The position numbers and the translations under genes are program-made. From Hyphomicrobiales bacterium (GTDB taxonomy: Bacteria > Pseudomonadota > Alphaproteobacteria > Rhizobiales > Rhizobiaceae), in assembly GCA_900473915.1 (NCBI GenBank), contig UCNG01000011.1, positions 482,976-546,975 of the forward strand: a stretch of DNA of 64,000 nt, in the 5' to 3' direction. Position 1 is the stretch's first letter; each line of letters begins with the position of its first letter. Below, piece after piece: positions 52,958 through 60,006 of the stretch. The notes under the pieces are model-generated. The model worked only from the letters and a program-made list of their open reading frames with translations. It was not told the DNA's origin and searched no databases.

Positions 52958-54110
52958 TGGCGTAGGTCTCTTTCACCGTACCGAGCCGTTGGCGGGAATA
53001 GACGGCCACCTTCGCACCCTCTGTATCGATCCGGGTTTCGGCGGACATGCCGGGCCGCAGCAGGGCGATATCTGCTTGTTCCGGGTCCAGTTCGATACGC
53101 ACAGGGATACGCTGAACGACCTTGGTGAAATTGCCGGTCGCGTTGTCGGTGGGGATGAGCGAGGATTCATTGCCGCTCATCGGCGCGATCTCATCGACGC
53201 GCCCGCGAAAATGAAATCCGGGAAGCGCATCGACCGTGACATTTACCGGTTGGCCGGCGCGCACGTTTTTGAGCTGCGTTTCCTTGTAATTGGCGATGAC
53301 ATAGGCGCGAGCGAGCGGCACTATGGTAACGATCTGCGCCCCCGGTGACACGAGGCTTCCGATTTGAACGCCGCGTCGTCCAAGCACGCCGTCGAAAGGC
53401 GCGATGATCCGGGTATATCCCAGTTCCAGTCTGGCGGAAGCCAGCGAAGCCGCTGCCGCATCGCGATCCGCAATGCGCTGGGCGCGTTCTCCCGCCAGCG
53501 TATCCAGCTGCCTTTGCGCCAGCGTCAGGGCGGCGGCTGCCGCATCGCGTGAGGCTGTTGCTGCGATAAGATCAGCCTTGGCATCATCGACGGACTTCTG
53601 CGAGACGATTCCATTCTGAACCAGCTGCGCCTTGCGGTCATAATCCTGCCGGGACTGCTCCAGCCGCGCCTCAGCGCTGTGAAGCGACGCCTCCGCCTGC
53701 GCAATGGTGGCGCGCTGCTGCGCTTCCTCGTTGCGCAGATTGTCGAGGACCGCTTGCGCCTTGGCAAGCGACGCTTCCGCCGCTCTTACCTTGACCGCAT
53801 AATCGTCGCTCCCGATTTCCGCGATGATATCTCCAGCCTTGACCGTCTGGTAGTCCGTGACGGGAAGACCGCGAACATAGCCGCTGACGCGCGCGCTCAG
53901 CACCGCAGGCTCGGATTTGACGAAGGCGTTCTGTGTCGACTGGATGGTCCGGCTGCTCGTCCACGCATCCCAGCTTGCAACCGTGTAGGCAATCCCGCCT
54001 AGGGCAAGGGCACAGGCCAGCCACGGTGCCAGTTGGAGCGGCCATGCGCTGCGGACGGGTGGTGATGACGGCGTCGATGATTGGGGAGCATTTGCTGCGG
54101 GACCTGACAT
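52944..54110 (-). CDS. EmrA-like membrane-fusion adaptor
   Basis: A 388-residue HlyD-family adaptor with one N-terminal transmembrane helix (LAPWLACALALGGIAYTVASW near 28-48). The first lipoyl half is VKAGDIIAEIGSDDYAVKV, a long coiled-coil hairpin of Ala/Glu/Gln repeats spans about 95-215, the second half is TRIIAPFDGVLGRRGVQIGSLV, and a beta-barrel end follows. First gene of the two-gene efflux unit. Upstream lies a minus-strand LysR gene, 170 bases away. Confidence 0.86.
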   Translation of the reverse strand: MSGPAANAPQSSTPSSPPVRSAWPLQLAPWLACALALGGIAYTVASWDAWTSSRTIQSTQNAFVKSEPAVLSARVSGYVRGLPVTDYQTVKAGDIIAEIGSDDYAVKVRAAEASLAKAQAVLDNLRNEEAQQRATIAQAEASLHSAEARLEQSRQDYDRKAQLVQNGIVSQKSVDDAKADLIAATASRDAAAAALTLAQRQLDTLAGERAQRIADRDAAAASLASARLELGYTRIIAPFDGVLGRRGVQIGSLVSPGAQIVTIVPLARAYVIANYKETQLKNVRAGQPVNVTVDALPGFHFRGRVDEIAPMSGNESSLIPTDNATGNFTKVVQRIPVRIELDPEQADIALLRPGMSAETRIDTEGAKVAVYSRQRLGTVKETYANAAH

Positions 54111-54279
54111 AACTCAACAACTCGACTCTATTGTTCACTGCGACAGGTCTTCCCATGCCAGCCGCCTCCCCGCGCCCGCGAAAAGGACAGGAAATCGTGC
54201 AAACAGGCCAAGTTGACCGACCGCGCCGGCCTGCAAAGCCGTCGGAAATGCGCACGTGGTCGGCGCCGATACTCCGCTG

Positions 54280-55179
54280 CTATGAATTTCTTTCCGAGAG
54301 CAATCCTTTCACCAGATCCACAACATGCTGCAATCCCGCATCCCTTGTCCGCCGCCTGTGCCATGCAAGATGCAGGGCGAAACCCGGCACAGCGATCGGT
54401 GGCGGCAAAATGGTGAGGCCGTCGGCAAGTTGGGCAACACGCGAGGGCAGCATTGCGATCATGTCAGAGCCGCGCAGCAGTTCAGCCACCATTCCGAATG
54501 ACGGAACCACCAAACCGACACGCCGCGACCGCCCGATCCGGGCAAATTCCATATCCAGCGGGCTGCGTCCTTCACCCCTGCCTGAAACCAGAATGTGTGG
54601 AAAATCCAGCCATCGGTCGAGATTGAAACCATCCACCGCCGGATGGCCCTCGCGAAGCGCAACGACGTAGTGCTCATTCAGCAAAGTATCGCGATGGATG
54701 TCGTCATCTTCACCCGGAAGGACGGAAATGGCGAGGTCGATTGCGCCGTCGATCAATGCAGTCCGTGCGGCCTCTGCTCCTTTCCAGGGCAGGATCACCA
54801 GATCTATGCCGGGCGCCGACCGCTGCAAAGCGCGCTGAAGCGGCGACAGCACGAAGAGCGCCGGATAATCCGCCATCGAAAGACGCAAGGTCTGGCGAAT
54901 CTCCTTGAGCGGAAGCACCGGCGGATCGACGAGTTCCGTGATCCCGGCAAGCAGAGATTTGAGCGGAGCGCGAAGAGATTCCGCCTTGGCCGTCCGCCGC
55001 ATCGTTCCGCGTCCGCGTTCGAAAAGTTCATCCCCGAACAACTGGCGGCATCGCTGCAAGGCAGCTGAAGCGGCGGGCTGCGACAGTCCAACCCGGTTGG
55101 CGGCGCGGCCGACGTGGGCCTCATCCAGCAGCACATCAAGGATGACAAGAAGGTTCAGGTCGACCGATCTTAAATTCAT
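54280..55179 (-). CDS. LysR-family transcriptional regulator
   Basis: A 299-residue regulator starting MNLRSVDLNLLVILDVLLDE, with the winged helix at about 20-40 (VGRAANRVGLSQPAASAALQRCRQLFGDELFERG) and the effector domain from about 95. The frame runs to 55332 but only ATG 55179 gives the conserved N-terminus. Divergent from an NAD(P)H oxidoreductase gene with an ATC-N9-GAT site between, so it likely controls that gene. Confidence 0.87.
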   Translation of the reverse strand: MNLRSVDLNLLVILDVLLDEAHVGRAANRVGLSQPAASAALQRCRQLFGDELFERGRGTMRRTAKAESLRAPLKSLLAGITELVDPPVLPLKEIRQTLRLSMADYPALFVLSPLQRALQRSAPGIDLVILPWKGAEAARTALIDGAIDLAISVLPGEDDDIHRDTLLNEHYVVALREGHPAVDGFNLDRWLDFPHILVSGRGEGRSPLDMEFARIGRSRRVGLVVPSFGMVAELLRGSDMIAMLPSRVAQLADGLTILPPPIAVPGFALHLAWHRRRTRDAGLQHVVDLVKGLLSERNS

Positions 55180-55205
55180 GTTACGGATAATAAGATAGAC
55201 AATAT

Positions 55206-55220
55206 ATCGATTGGAATGAT
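55206..55220. promoter_or_regulatory. LysR-type T-N11-A operator candidate
   Basis: ATC-GATTGGAAT-GAT, an ATC-N9-GAT dyad containing T-N11-A, lies between the divergent lysR and oxidoreductase starts, in the expected place. Confidence 0.5.
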
Positions 55221-55268
55221 TTTCTGACTTCCGGCATCGTCTCTCCAACAAAAATATTGGAGTTGGTG

Positions 55269-55835
55269 ATGACCAAAACCCTTGTGCTTCTTTTCCATCC
55301 GGACCTAGGCCGCTCCAAAGCCAACGCCGCACTTGCCAGGAGGGCGGCAGCGCTGCCCGATGTCGAGGTGGTCGGTATGCAGGAGACCTATCCCGAAGGA
55401 GTGGACATGGTCCGTGACGGCGAGCGTGAGGCAGCGCGGTTGCTCGAAGCGGACCGGATCGTCCTGCAGTTCCCAGTTCAATGGTATTCGACGCCGCCTC
55501 TTCTGAAAGCCTGGCAGGATGCCGTGCTCACGCGCATGTTCTATATCGCTTACGAGGCGGAGGGGCGTCGCCTTGAAGGTACACCACTGATGATAGCGGC
55601 AACCGCCGGCAACACGGCCGAAGCATATCGGCGCGGCGGAGCCAACATGTTTGAGATATCAGACATATTCACGCCCCTGCGCGCCACGGCGCACCGATGC
55701 GGACTGATCTGGACCGAGCCGTTCGTCCTATACCGGGCCGACAAGCTGTCTACCGATGAGATCAAGACCGCCAGCGAAAACTACACCGCCACTCTCACGA
55801 ATTGGATCGCCAATTCCGGTTCGAAGAAAGGATGA
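55269..55835 (+). CDS. NAD(P)H:quinone oxidoreductase, KefF/MdaB-like flavodoxin fold
   Basis: A 188-residue flavodoxin-fold enzyme that should reduce quinones with NAD(P)H using FMN or FAD. Blocks are VLLFHPDLGRSKANAAL at the N-terminus, RIVLQFPVQWYSTPPLLKAWQDAVLTRMFYIAYE near 60-95, and ATAGNTAEAYRRGG near 110. ATG 55269 has GGAG about seven bases upstream. A membrane protein gene follows three bases after the stop. Controlled probably by the divergent LysR. Confidence 0.87.
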   Translation: MTKTLVLLFHPDLGRSKANAALARRAAALPDVEVVGMQETYPEGVDMVRDGEREAARLLEADRIVLQFPVQWYSTPPLLKAWQDAVLTRMFYIAYEAEGRRLEGTPLMIAATAGNTAEAYRRGGANMFEISDIFTPLRATAHRCGLIWTEPFVLYRADKLSTDEIKTASENYTATLTNWIANSGSKKG

Positions 55836-55838
55836 ACC

Positions 55839-56243
55839 ATGACAAAGGGACATGACACGTTGACCGACCTGCACCTTGGTACGCCTCCCTGGTTTTTCCT
55901 GTCCGCGCGGCTGCTTCCATTGGGCATTGTCAGTCAATTCCTGAGTGCGGGAGCGGCGCTTTTCAGCGGAGCGTGGGATTGGGAGATACACAAGGCAATC
56001 GGAGGGGCCTTGTCCTTGCCGATAATGGTCCTATGCGCTGGCGCCTTTGCTGTGCCGCGCTTGCGTGGATTCAACTGGTGGGCCGGCTTGGTCTTCACCC
56101 TCTATATCATTCAGTTCGCATTGGCGGCGGGAGCGACCCCGCTACCGCTCGCATTTCATCCGTTCAACGGAACGCTCTTGCTGATGGCCAGCTTGGTTCT
56201 GCTCGCCAAAGTCGAGCGTCGCGCGAGAAAGAGCAATACGTAG
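55839..56243 (+). CDS. Four-helix membrane protein, DUF6220-like
   Basis: A 134-residue inner-membrane protein with four hydrophobic segments (FFLSARLLPLGIVSQFLSAGAALF, IGGALSLPIMVLCAGAFAV, WWAGLVFTLYIIQFALAAG, PFNGTLLLMASLVLLAKV) and the family-like HPFNGTLLL. It begins three bases after the quinone oxidoreductase with AAAGGATGAACC as ribosome site, so they are co-transcribed. Function unknown; the pairing suggests a role in quinone or redox stress. Confidence 0.75.
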   Translation: MTKGHDTLTDLHLGTPPWFFLSARLLPLGIVSQFLSAGAALFSGAWDWEIHKAIGGALSLPIMVLCAGAFAVPRLRGFNWWAGLVFTLYIIQFALAAGATPLPLAFHPFNGTLLLMASLVLLAKVERRARKSNT

Positions 56244-56280
56244 CGGTGCAAGAAGAGAGCTTTACTTTGCGTCGGTCGAG

Positions 56281-56502
56281 CTAAAGTTCCAAGCCGCGCT
56301 GCTGCCCCAACCGCCAAGAAACCGATCCGCCCTGCATGATACCCGTCGCCTCACGACCGAGCTGGCGGTCGATGATAGGCCGCCACGGGACAAGAGTAAA
56401 CTCGTGCGCTTTTTCCACGACGGTGAACTTGCCGCTCGACGGCTGCACGGCGCCGAACATCTCACCCCCTTCAGTTTCTACGCCTAAATTGAAAGGCGTC
56501 AT
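56281..56502 (-). pseudogene. C-terminal remnant of a relaxase (DUF3363/TraI-type)
   Basis: Frame ending in EFTLVPWRPIIDRQLGREAT then GGSVSWRLGQQRGLEL and a stop. This matches, from memory, the extreme C-terminus of plasmid/ICE relaxases with a DUF3363 domain (FSLVPWRPV, GGGVSWxxGRQRG). Only about 60 codons remain; the catalytic N-terminus is absent. It marks past presence of a conjugative or mobilisable element next to the tRNA-derived sequences. Confidence 0.65.
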
Positions 56503-56534
56503 TATCTGCGGGTGTCATGTTTGCTCCGGAAACG

Positions 56535-56568
56535 CCAAAACCCCGCTGCGTGGGCAACGGGGTTTTGG
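56535..56568. terminator. Hairpin terminator downstream of a tRNA-like 3' end
   Basis: CCAAAACCCCG / CGGGGTTTTGG, 11-bp perfect stem, loop 12. On the minus strand it sits 6 bases after a tRNA-type ...CCCCCGCAACCA end, the position of a tRNA terminator. Confidence 0.65.
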
Positions 56569-56573
56569 ATCGT

Positions 56574-56725
56574 TGGTTGCGGGGGCAGGATCTAATCTTC
56601 ACTTGCTCCCCGAGCAAGTGAAGATGGTTGCGGGGACCGGCGTCGATCATAACTTGCGATCGACGCCGGCAAAGATGGTTGCGGGAGCATGCATCCATCT
56701 TCACCTGCTGTTCCGGACGGCGGCA
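56574..56725. repeat. Three phased 51-bp units derived from a tRNA-fMet 3' end, with perfect hairpins
   Basis: TGGTTGCGGG occurs at 56574, 56625 and 56676, exactly 51 bases apart; copies 2 and 3 share AAGATGGTTGCGGG. Copy 1 extends to TGGTTGCGGGGGCAGGAT, the reverse complement of the initiator-tRNA 3' end (ATCCTGCCCCCGCAACCA). Unit 1 contains a 14-bp perfect hairpin ATCTTCACTTGCTC/GAGCAAGTGAAGAT (56595-56625), and unit 2 a 12-bp one CCGGCGTCGATC/GATCGACGCCGG (56637-56669). Unit 3 repeats ATCTTCAC at the same offset as unit 1 but without the pairing arm. No intact tRNA is present. Confidence 0.75.
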
Positions 56726-56736
56726 TAAGTGCCGAT

Positions 56737-56783
56737 CCTTGCCAAGGTTGGGGTCGAGGGTTCGGGCCCCTTCGCCCGCTCCC
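56737..56783 (+). pseudogene. 3' half of tRNA-Gly(GCC), probable attachment-site scar
   Basis: From the anticodon loop onward (CCTTGCCAAGGTTGGGG, GTCGAGGGTTCG, CCCTTCGCCCGCTCC) the sequence follows tRNA-Gly(GCC), with three changes in the T loop (GGC for AAT) and CG instead of the A of CCA. The 5' half is replaced by unrelated sequence. Elements that integrate in tRNA genes leave such 3' duplications at their far end. Confidence 0.7.
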
Positions 56784-56896
56784 GTTCTTTAAAGAAATCA
56801 ACGGCTTAAGCGAGAGTCGCCTGTGGGCGGCCTTTACTTTTTTGGCTTGGTCAACACATGGTCAACACGGCGATGAATCGTAATCGTCCAAATGTT

Positions 56897-57037
56897 TCAT
56901 AGTATCCGCCATGGCAAACAGTTCTGGAGGGCGGGGCTGTGGTTGTGCAGGGACCAAACGACCGAAAAGGTGACCGGATCTGCCTCGTCGGTGATCGGTA
57001 GGAAGTCGATCTCGGCCACGAATGCAACCGGCTTAAT
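56897..57037 (-). pseudogene. C-terminal remnant of a LysR regulator
   Basis: A 46-codon open stretch, bounded upstream by TAG, reads FLPITDEADPVTFSVVWSLH then NHSPALQN. It resembles the end of LysR effector domains of the type FLPIxDExxPxxFSxVWSPHNxSxxLRN. No start codon or DNA-binding domain is attached. A matching type of LysR N-terminal fragment lies at 59769 in the opposite orientation. Confidence 0.45.
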
Positions 57038-57126
57038 CTAATTCTCTTTCTCTAACTCCAGCGTCGCTTTTCGGTAGAGGCAGGTTGCGACATGAGCCGA
57101 TGATGCATCGGCATGACGTACAAATT

Positions 57127-57726
57127 TCATGTAGCAGGTCGCAAGAAGCGGCTCACCATCGTTGTGATCAGCTTCCTGCTTTCCTCGAAACCAATGTCGG
57201 ACGCCATCAGCGGCAGCATCGGCGCGGCATCAAGGATGGCCACCAGAACCGCGCTTGTGTGCTTCGGGTCAAGATCGGGATCGACCTCTCCACGCGATTG
57301 GCCGGCTTTCAGGGTCTCCATCAGGAGCGCCCGCACGCCATCGGTATTCTCTTTGAGGATAGCGCGGATTCTTTCGTTACGTCCCGCTTCTGCCAGCAAT
57401 TCAAACAGGATGCGACAATGGGTGAGGTCGTCCCACCCCTTCATGCTCCAAAGTTCCGATAGCAACACGGTCGCAGTTTGCTCGGCTTCTGCATGACCGC
57501 TGAAATGGGCGTGGAGTTGCGACAGGTATTCGTCGGCCATCTGTTCGATGATCGCGTCCTTACTCGGAAAGTAGTGATATAGGTGGCCGGGGCTCATGCC
57601 CGCCTCCTTACAGATCATCGAAATCGACGCGCCTTGCAGCCCGTGGCGCAGGAAGCAGCGGTGCGCCGCCGCGAGAATCTCCTGCCGTTTGCCTTCGTGC
57701 TGTTCGGGAACGAGCTTGCGGACCAT
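57127..57726 (-). CDS. TetR-family repressor
   Basis: A 199-residue regulator. The helix-turn-helix at about 12-58 contains ASISMICKEAGMSPGHLYHYFPSKDAIIEQMADEYL; the C-terminal domain is of the TetR_C (BetI-like) type. ATG 57726 has GGAGG four bases upstream; the frame to 57780 is spurious. Two near-identical palindromic operators lie in the gap to the divergent DoxX-like and MFS genes, so it likely represses itself and them. Confidence 0.87.
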   Translation of the reverse strand: MVRKLVPEQHEGKRQEILAAAHRCFLRHGLQGASISMICKEAGMSPGHLYHYFPSKDAIIEQMADEYLSQLHAHFSGHAEAEQTATVLLSELWSMKGWDDLTHCRILFELLAEAGRNERIRAILKENTDGVRALLMETLKAGQSRGEVDPDLDPKHTSAVLVAILDAAPMLPLMASDIGFEESRKLITTMVSRFLRPAT

Positions 57727-57742
57727 GGGGCCTCCATAATCA

Positions 57743-57758
57743 TAGAATGATCGCTCTA
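57743..57758. promoter_or_regulatory. TetR operator, proximal to tetR
   Basis: TAGAATGATCGCTCTA, imperfect palindrome, matches the distal site at 13/16 positions and lies 17 bases before the tetR start. Confidence 0.6.
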
Positions 57759-57787
57759 ATATAGCTTGACCTTGCCGCAATCATAAC

Positions 57788-57803
57788 TAGAGTGATCACT
57801 CAA
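57788..57803. promoter_or_regulatory. TetR operator, distal site
   Basis: TAGAGTGATCACTCAA contains the perfect 12-bp palindrome GAGTGATCACTC (57790-57801). It is placed 45 bases from the other site and 76 bases before the DoxX-like gene. Confidence 0.65.
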
Positions 57804-57878
57804 TCTATGTTGGAACGGCCAGCGGGTCCAGCACAATGCGGCCTCGGCCAATCCGCTTTCTCGAAGGTGCGAGGTGTC

Positions 57879-58244
57879 ATGAACAAATCCCTGCCTGTTA
57901 TATCGTCCATCCTGGCCTGGCTTCTGGCTGCATTCTTTCTGTTCGGGGCGTATGGAAACGCCTTCATTTCCGAAGAAAACGCCGCGGCCTATGCGGCCTG
58001 GGGCTACCCCGGCTGGTTCCACTACATCACGGCTATCCTCGAGCTGGCGGCCGGGCTGCTGCTGATACGGACAGCCACACGTCCCCTTGGGGCCGGGCTG
58101 GGCGCGATCGTGATGGCAGCCGCCACCCTCACAACGCTGCTGAACGTGGACTACGGCCATTCGGTCGCTCCAAGCATCGTGTTGCTCGTCTCTCTCATTG
58201 TGCTGGGCTTGTCGTTGATCGTGCGGCGCACGGCAGCTTGGTAA
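57879..58244 (+). CDS. DoxX-like small membrane protein
   Basis: A 121-residue inner-membrane protein with four hydrophobic segments (SSILAWLLAAFFLFGAYGNAF, YITAILELAAGLLLI, LGAIVMAAATLTTLLNVDY, SIVLLVSLIVLGLSLIV). The pattern GYPGWFHYITAILELAAGLLL is typical of DoxX/DUF4345-like proteins. ATG 57879 follows GAGGTGTC; the frame from 57792 overlaps the operator. First gene of a two-gene unit with an MFS pump, under TetR control. Function unknown. Confidence 0.75.
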   Translation: MNKSLPVISSILAWLLAAFFLFGAYGNAFISEENAAAYAAWGYPGWFHYITAILELAAGLLLIRTATRPLGAGLGAIVMAAATLTTLLNVDYGHSVAPSIVLLVSLIVLGLSLIVRRTAAW

Positions 58245-58268
58245 CTCTCATCACCGAGGCAAACTTCC

Positions 58269-59690
58269 ATGAACGACTCACCTACACCGGCCCAATCGGC
58301 CGATCCCAAAAACACGCCAGCATCCCATGCGGACGGCTGGTTCGATCTTCTATCCGGGCGTCATCTCGCCATCGTTCTGGTCATGGCGAGCGGTGTCCTG
58401 CTCTATGCCATGAACCTCTATTTCACCGCCGCTCTGATGCCGTCCATCGTCGCTGATATTGGCGGACAGCAATATTATGCGTGGGTGACGACAGTCTTCG
58501 TCATCTCGGCCATCGTGGCCTCCCTATTCGTCAGCCGTATCCTCGACTGGAAGGGAGCGGCGCTTGCCTATGTCGCGGCCTTCGCCGTCTTCGCGCTCGG
58601 CGCAGCGGCCAATGCCGCCAGCCCGACGATGGAACTGCTGATCGTCGGCCGAGTGGTGCAGGGGCTCGGTGGCGGATTGCTGGCCGGCCTTGGCTACGCA
58701 GTGATCCGCGCAGCACTTCCCGGACGTCATTGGGCACGGGCAACCGGCGTCGTATCGGCCATGTGGGGCCTGGGCACGCTGTTCGGGCCGGCGCTCGGCG
58801 GCGTGTTCGCGGAACTCGGACTCTGGCGCTGGTCATACGGTGCGCTTGCTGTGGTTTCGCTGCTGTTCGGAATTATTGCACACCGAGCGTTTGGACGCAC
58901 GGCCGGTTCGGGGCATCGTTCGCCCGTTCCCGTCGCCTCTCTCATTCCGCTTGTCCTTGCGGCCATCGCTATTAGCCTCAGCGCCATCGTGCCGATAGGC
59001 TGGCCGACGCTGGCCATGGTCGGAATCGGCCTTGTGCTGCTCTGGCTGTTCGTCGTCGTGGAGCGGCGGGCGAAAGAGACTATCCTTCCCCACATCACCT
59101 ACCGTCGCGGCAATTCACTGAAATGGATCTATCTCACGGTCGCGGCTCTGAGCGCGGGCGTGATGGTAGAGAACTTCATCCCGCTGTTTGGCCAGAAACT
59201 GGCTGGGCTATCCCCGCTGATCGCCGGATTTCTCGGGGCGGTTCTGTCGCTGGCTTGGGTCATCGCGCAGCTCTTTGTCGTGTCGGTCAAAAGTGAGAGC
59301 GGCCGCCGTCGCGCCATCCGTCTCGGCCCGTTACTGCTGACAGCTGGGTTGATTGCCTATGGCCTGCTGCAAGTCGCGGCTGCCGATACGACTATGGTGC
59401 TGATCTGGGCGGCCGTCCTCGCGCTTGCCGGGGTCGGCATCGGACTGGCTTGGCCGCTGCTGGGAGTTGCCGCGATGAGCAGCACCCATGATCCCGCCGA
59501 GGGTGGCAAGGCGGCGGCTGCGATCACCATCACGCAGCTTATTGCTTTCTCGATCACCTCTGCGCTCGCAGGCACGCTGATGGCCGCAGGCGGGGAATCT
59601 GCGGTGGACTCCGCACGCTATATTACGCTCGGCATCGCGCTGCTCACCCTGCTCGGCATCTTCGCCGCCGGCGTGGCAACGAGAAAGTAG
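58269..59690 (+). CDS. MFS transporter, TetR-controlled efflux
   Basis: Inner-membrane transporter, 473 aa, with about 12-14 hydrophobic segments. A polar N-terminal tail of 30 residues precedes HLAIVLVMASGVLLYAMNLYFTAALMPSIVADIGG, and motif C-like GRVVQGLGGGLLAGLGYAVI and WGLGTLFGPALGGVFAE follow, consistent with drug/proton antiport. It lies 24 bases after the DoxX-like gene. Substrate unknown. LysR remnants on both sides suggest that this TetR-DoxX-MFS cassette was moved as a unit. Confidence 0.83.
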   Translation: MNDSPTPAQSADPKNTPASHADGWFDLLSGRHLAIVLVMASGVLLYAMNLYFTAALMPSIVADIGGQQYYAWVTTVFVISAIVASLFVSRILDWKGAALAYVAAFAVFALGAAANAASPTMELLIVGRVVQGLGGGLLAGLGYAVIRAALPGRHWARATGVVSAMWGLGTLFGPALGGVFAELGLWRWSYGALAVVSLLFGIIAHRAFGRTAGSGHRSPVPVASLIPLVLAAIAISLSAIVPIGWPTLAMVGIGLVLLWLFVVVERRAKETILPHITYRRGNSLKWIYLTVAALSAGVMVENFIPLFGQKLAGLSPLIAGFLGAVLSLAWVIAQLFVVSVKSESGRRRAIRLGPLLLTAGLIAYGLLQVAAADTTMVLIWAAVLALAGVGIGLAWPLLGVAAMSSTHDPAEGGKAAAAITITQLIAFSITSALAGTLMAAGGESAVDSARYITLGIALLTLLGIFAAGVATRK

Positions 59691-59768
59691 TGAGCCACCA
59701 TGCGACGGCGGCATTTGAAAAATGCGCAACCGGGTCGATCGCCCCAATTAGTTGGCGGCCGCATTCCC

Positions 59769-59965
59769 ATGGCGTCGCTAATCCAGACAATCGCCGTCGC
59801 CGAACACCTGAGTTTTCACCGTGCCCCACGGGCGCGTGGCATCAGCCAGTCCAGTGTCCGCGCGGGGATCAAGGCGCTGGAAGAAGACCTCGGCATCCTC
59901 GTGTTCGAACAACACAAGAGTCGTTCGGCTCTCATCTGATCGGCTCATGAATCTACAGCGCCGAC
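59769..59965 (+). pseudogene. N-terminal remnant of a LysR regulator, frameshifted
   Basis: The frame MASLIQTIAVAEHLSFHRAP then RARGISQSSVRAGIKALEED is the winged-helix start of a LysR protein. After VFEQ the matching continuation (TRVVRLS, for TRGVRLT) is in the next frame, so a frameshift lies near 59911; homology ends soon after and the effector domain is missing. Several core residues also deviate (RAP-RARG for RAARALG), indicating decay. Confidence 0.7.
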
Positions 59966-60006
59966 CGTGGGCAAATCGTGCGCGCGGTAGGCGGCATGGC
60001 TGTAGC

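Noticed and set aside
56336-56728. Plus-strand 130-codon frame containing 17-residue repeats (VAGAG..., VAGTG..., VAGAC...)
   Set aside because: The repeats are translations of tRNA-fMet 3'-end copies on the reverse strand, a known source of spurious proteins; treated as DNA repeats instead.
56848-56868. Direct repeat TGGTCAACAC x2
   Set aside because: Two adjacent 10-mers with one base between; may be part of an integration core but too short to support a feature.
56689-56883. Plus-strand frame reading VEGSGPFARS-like sequence
   Set aside because: This is the translated tRNA-Gly 3' half, not a protein gene.
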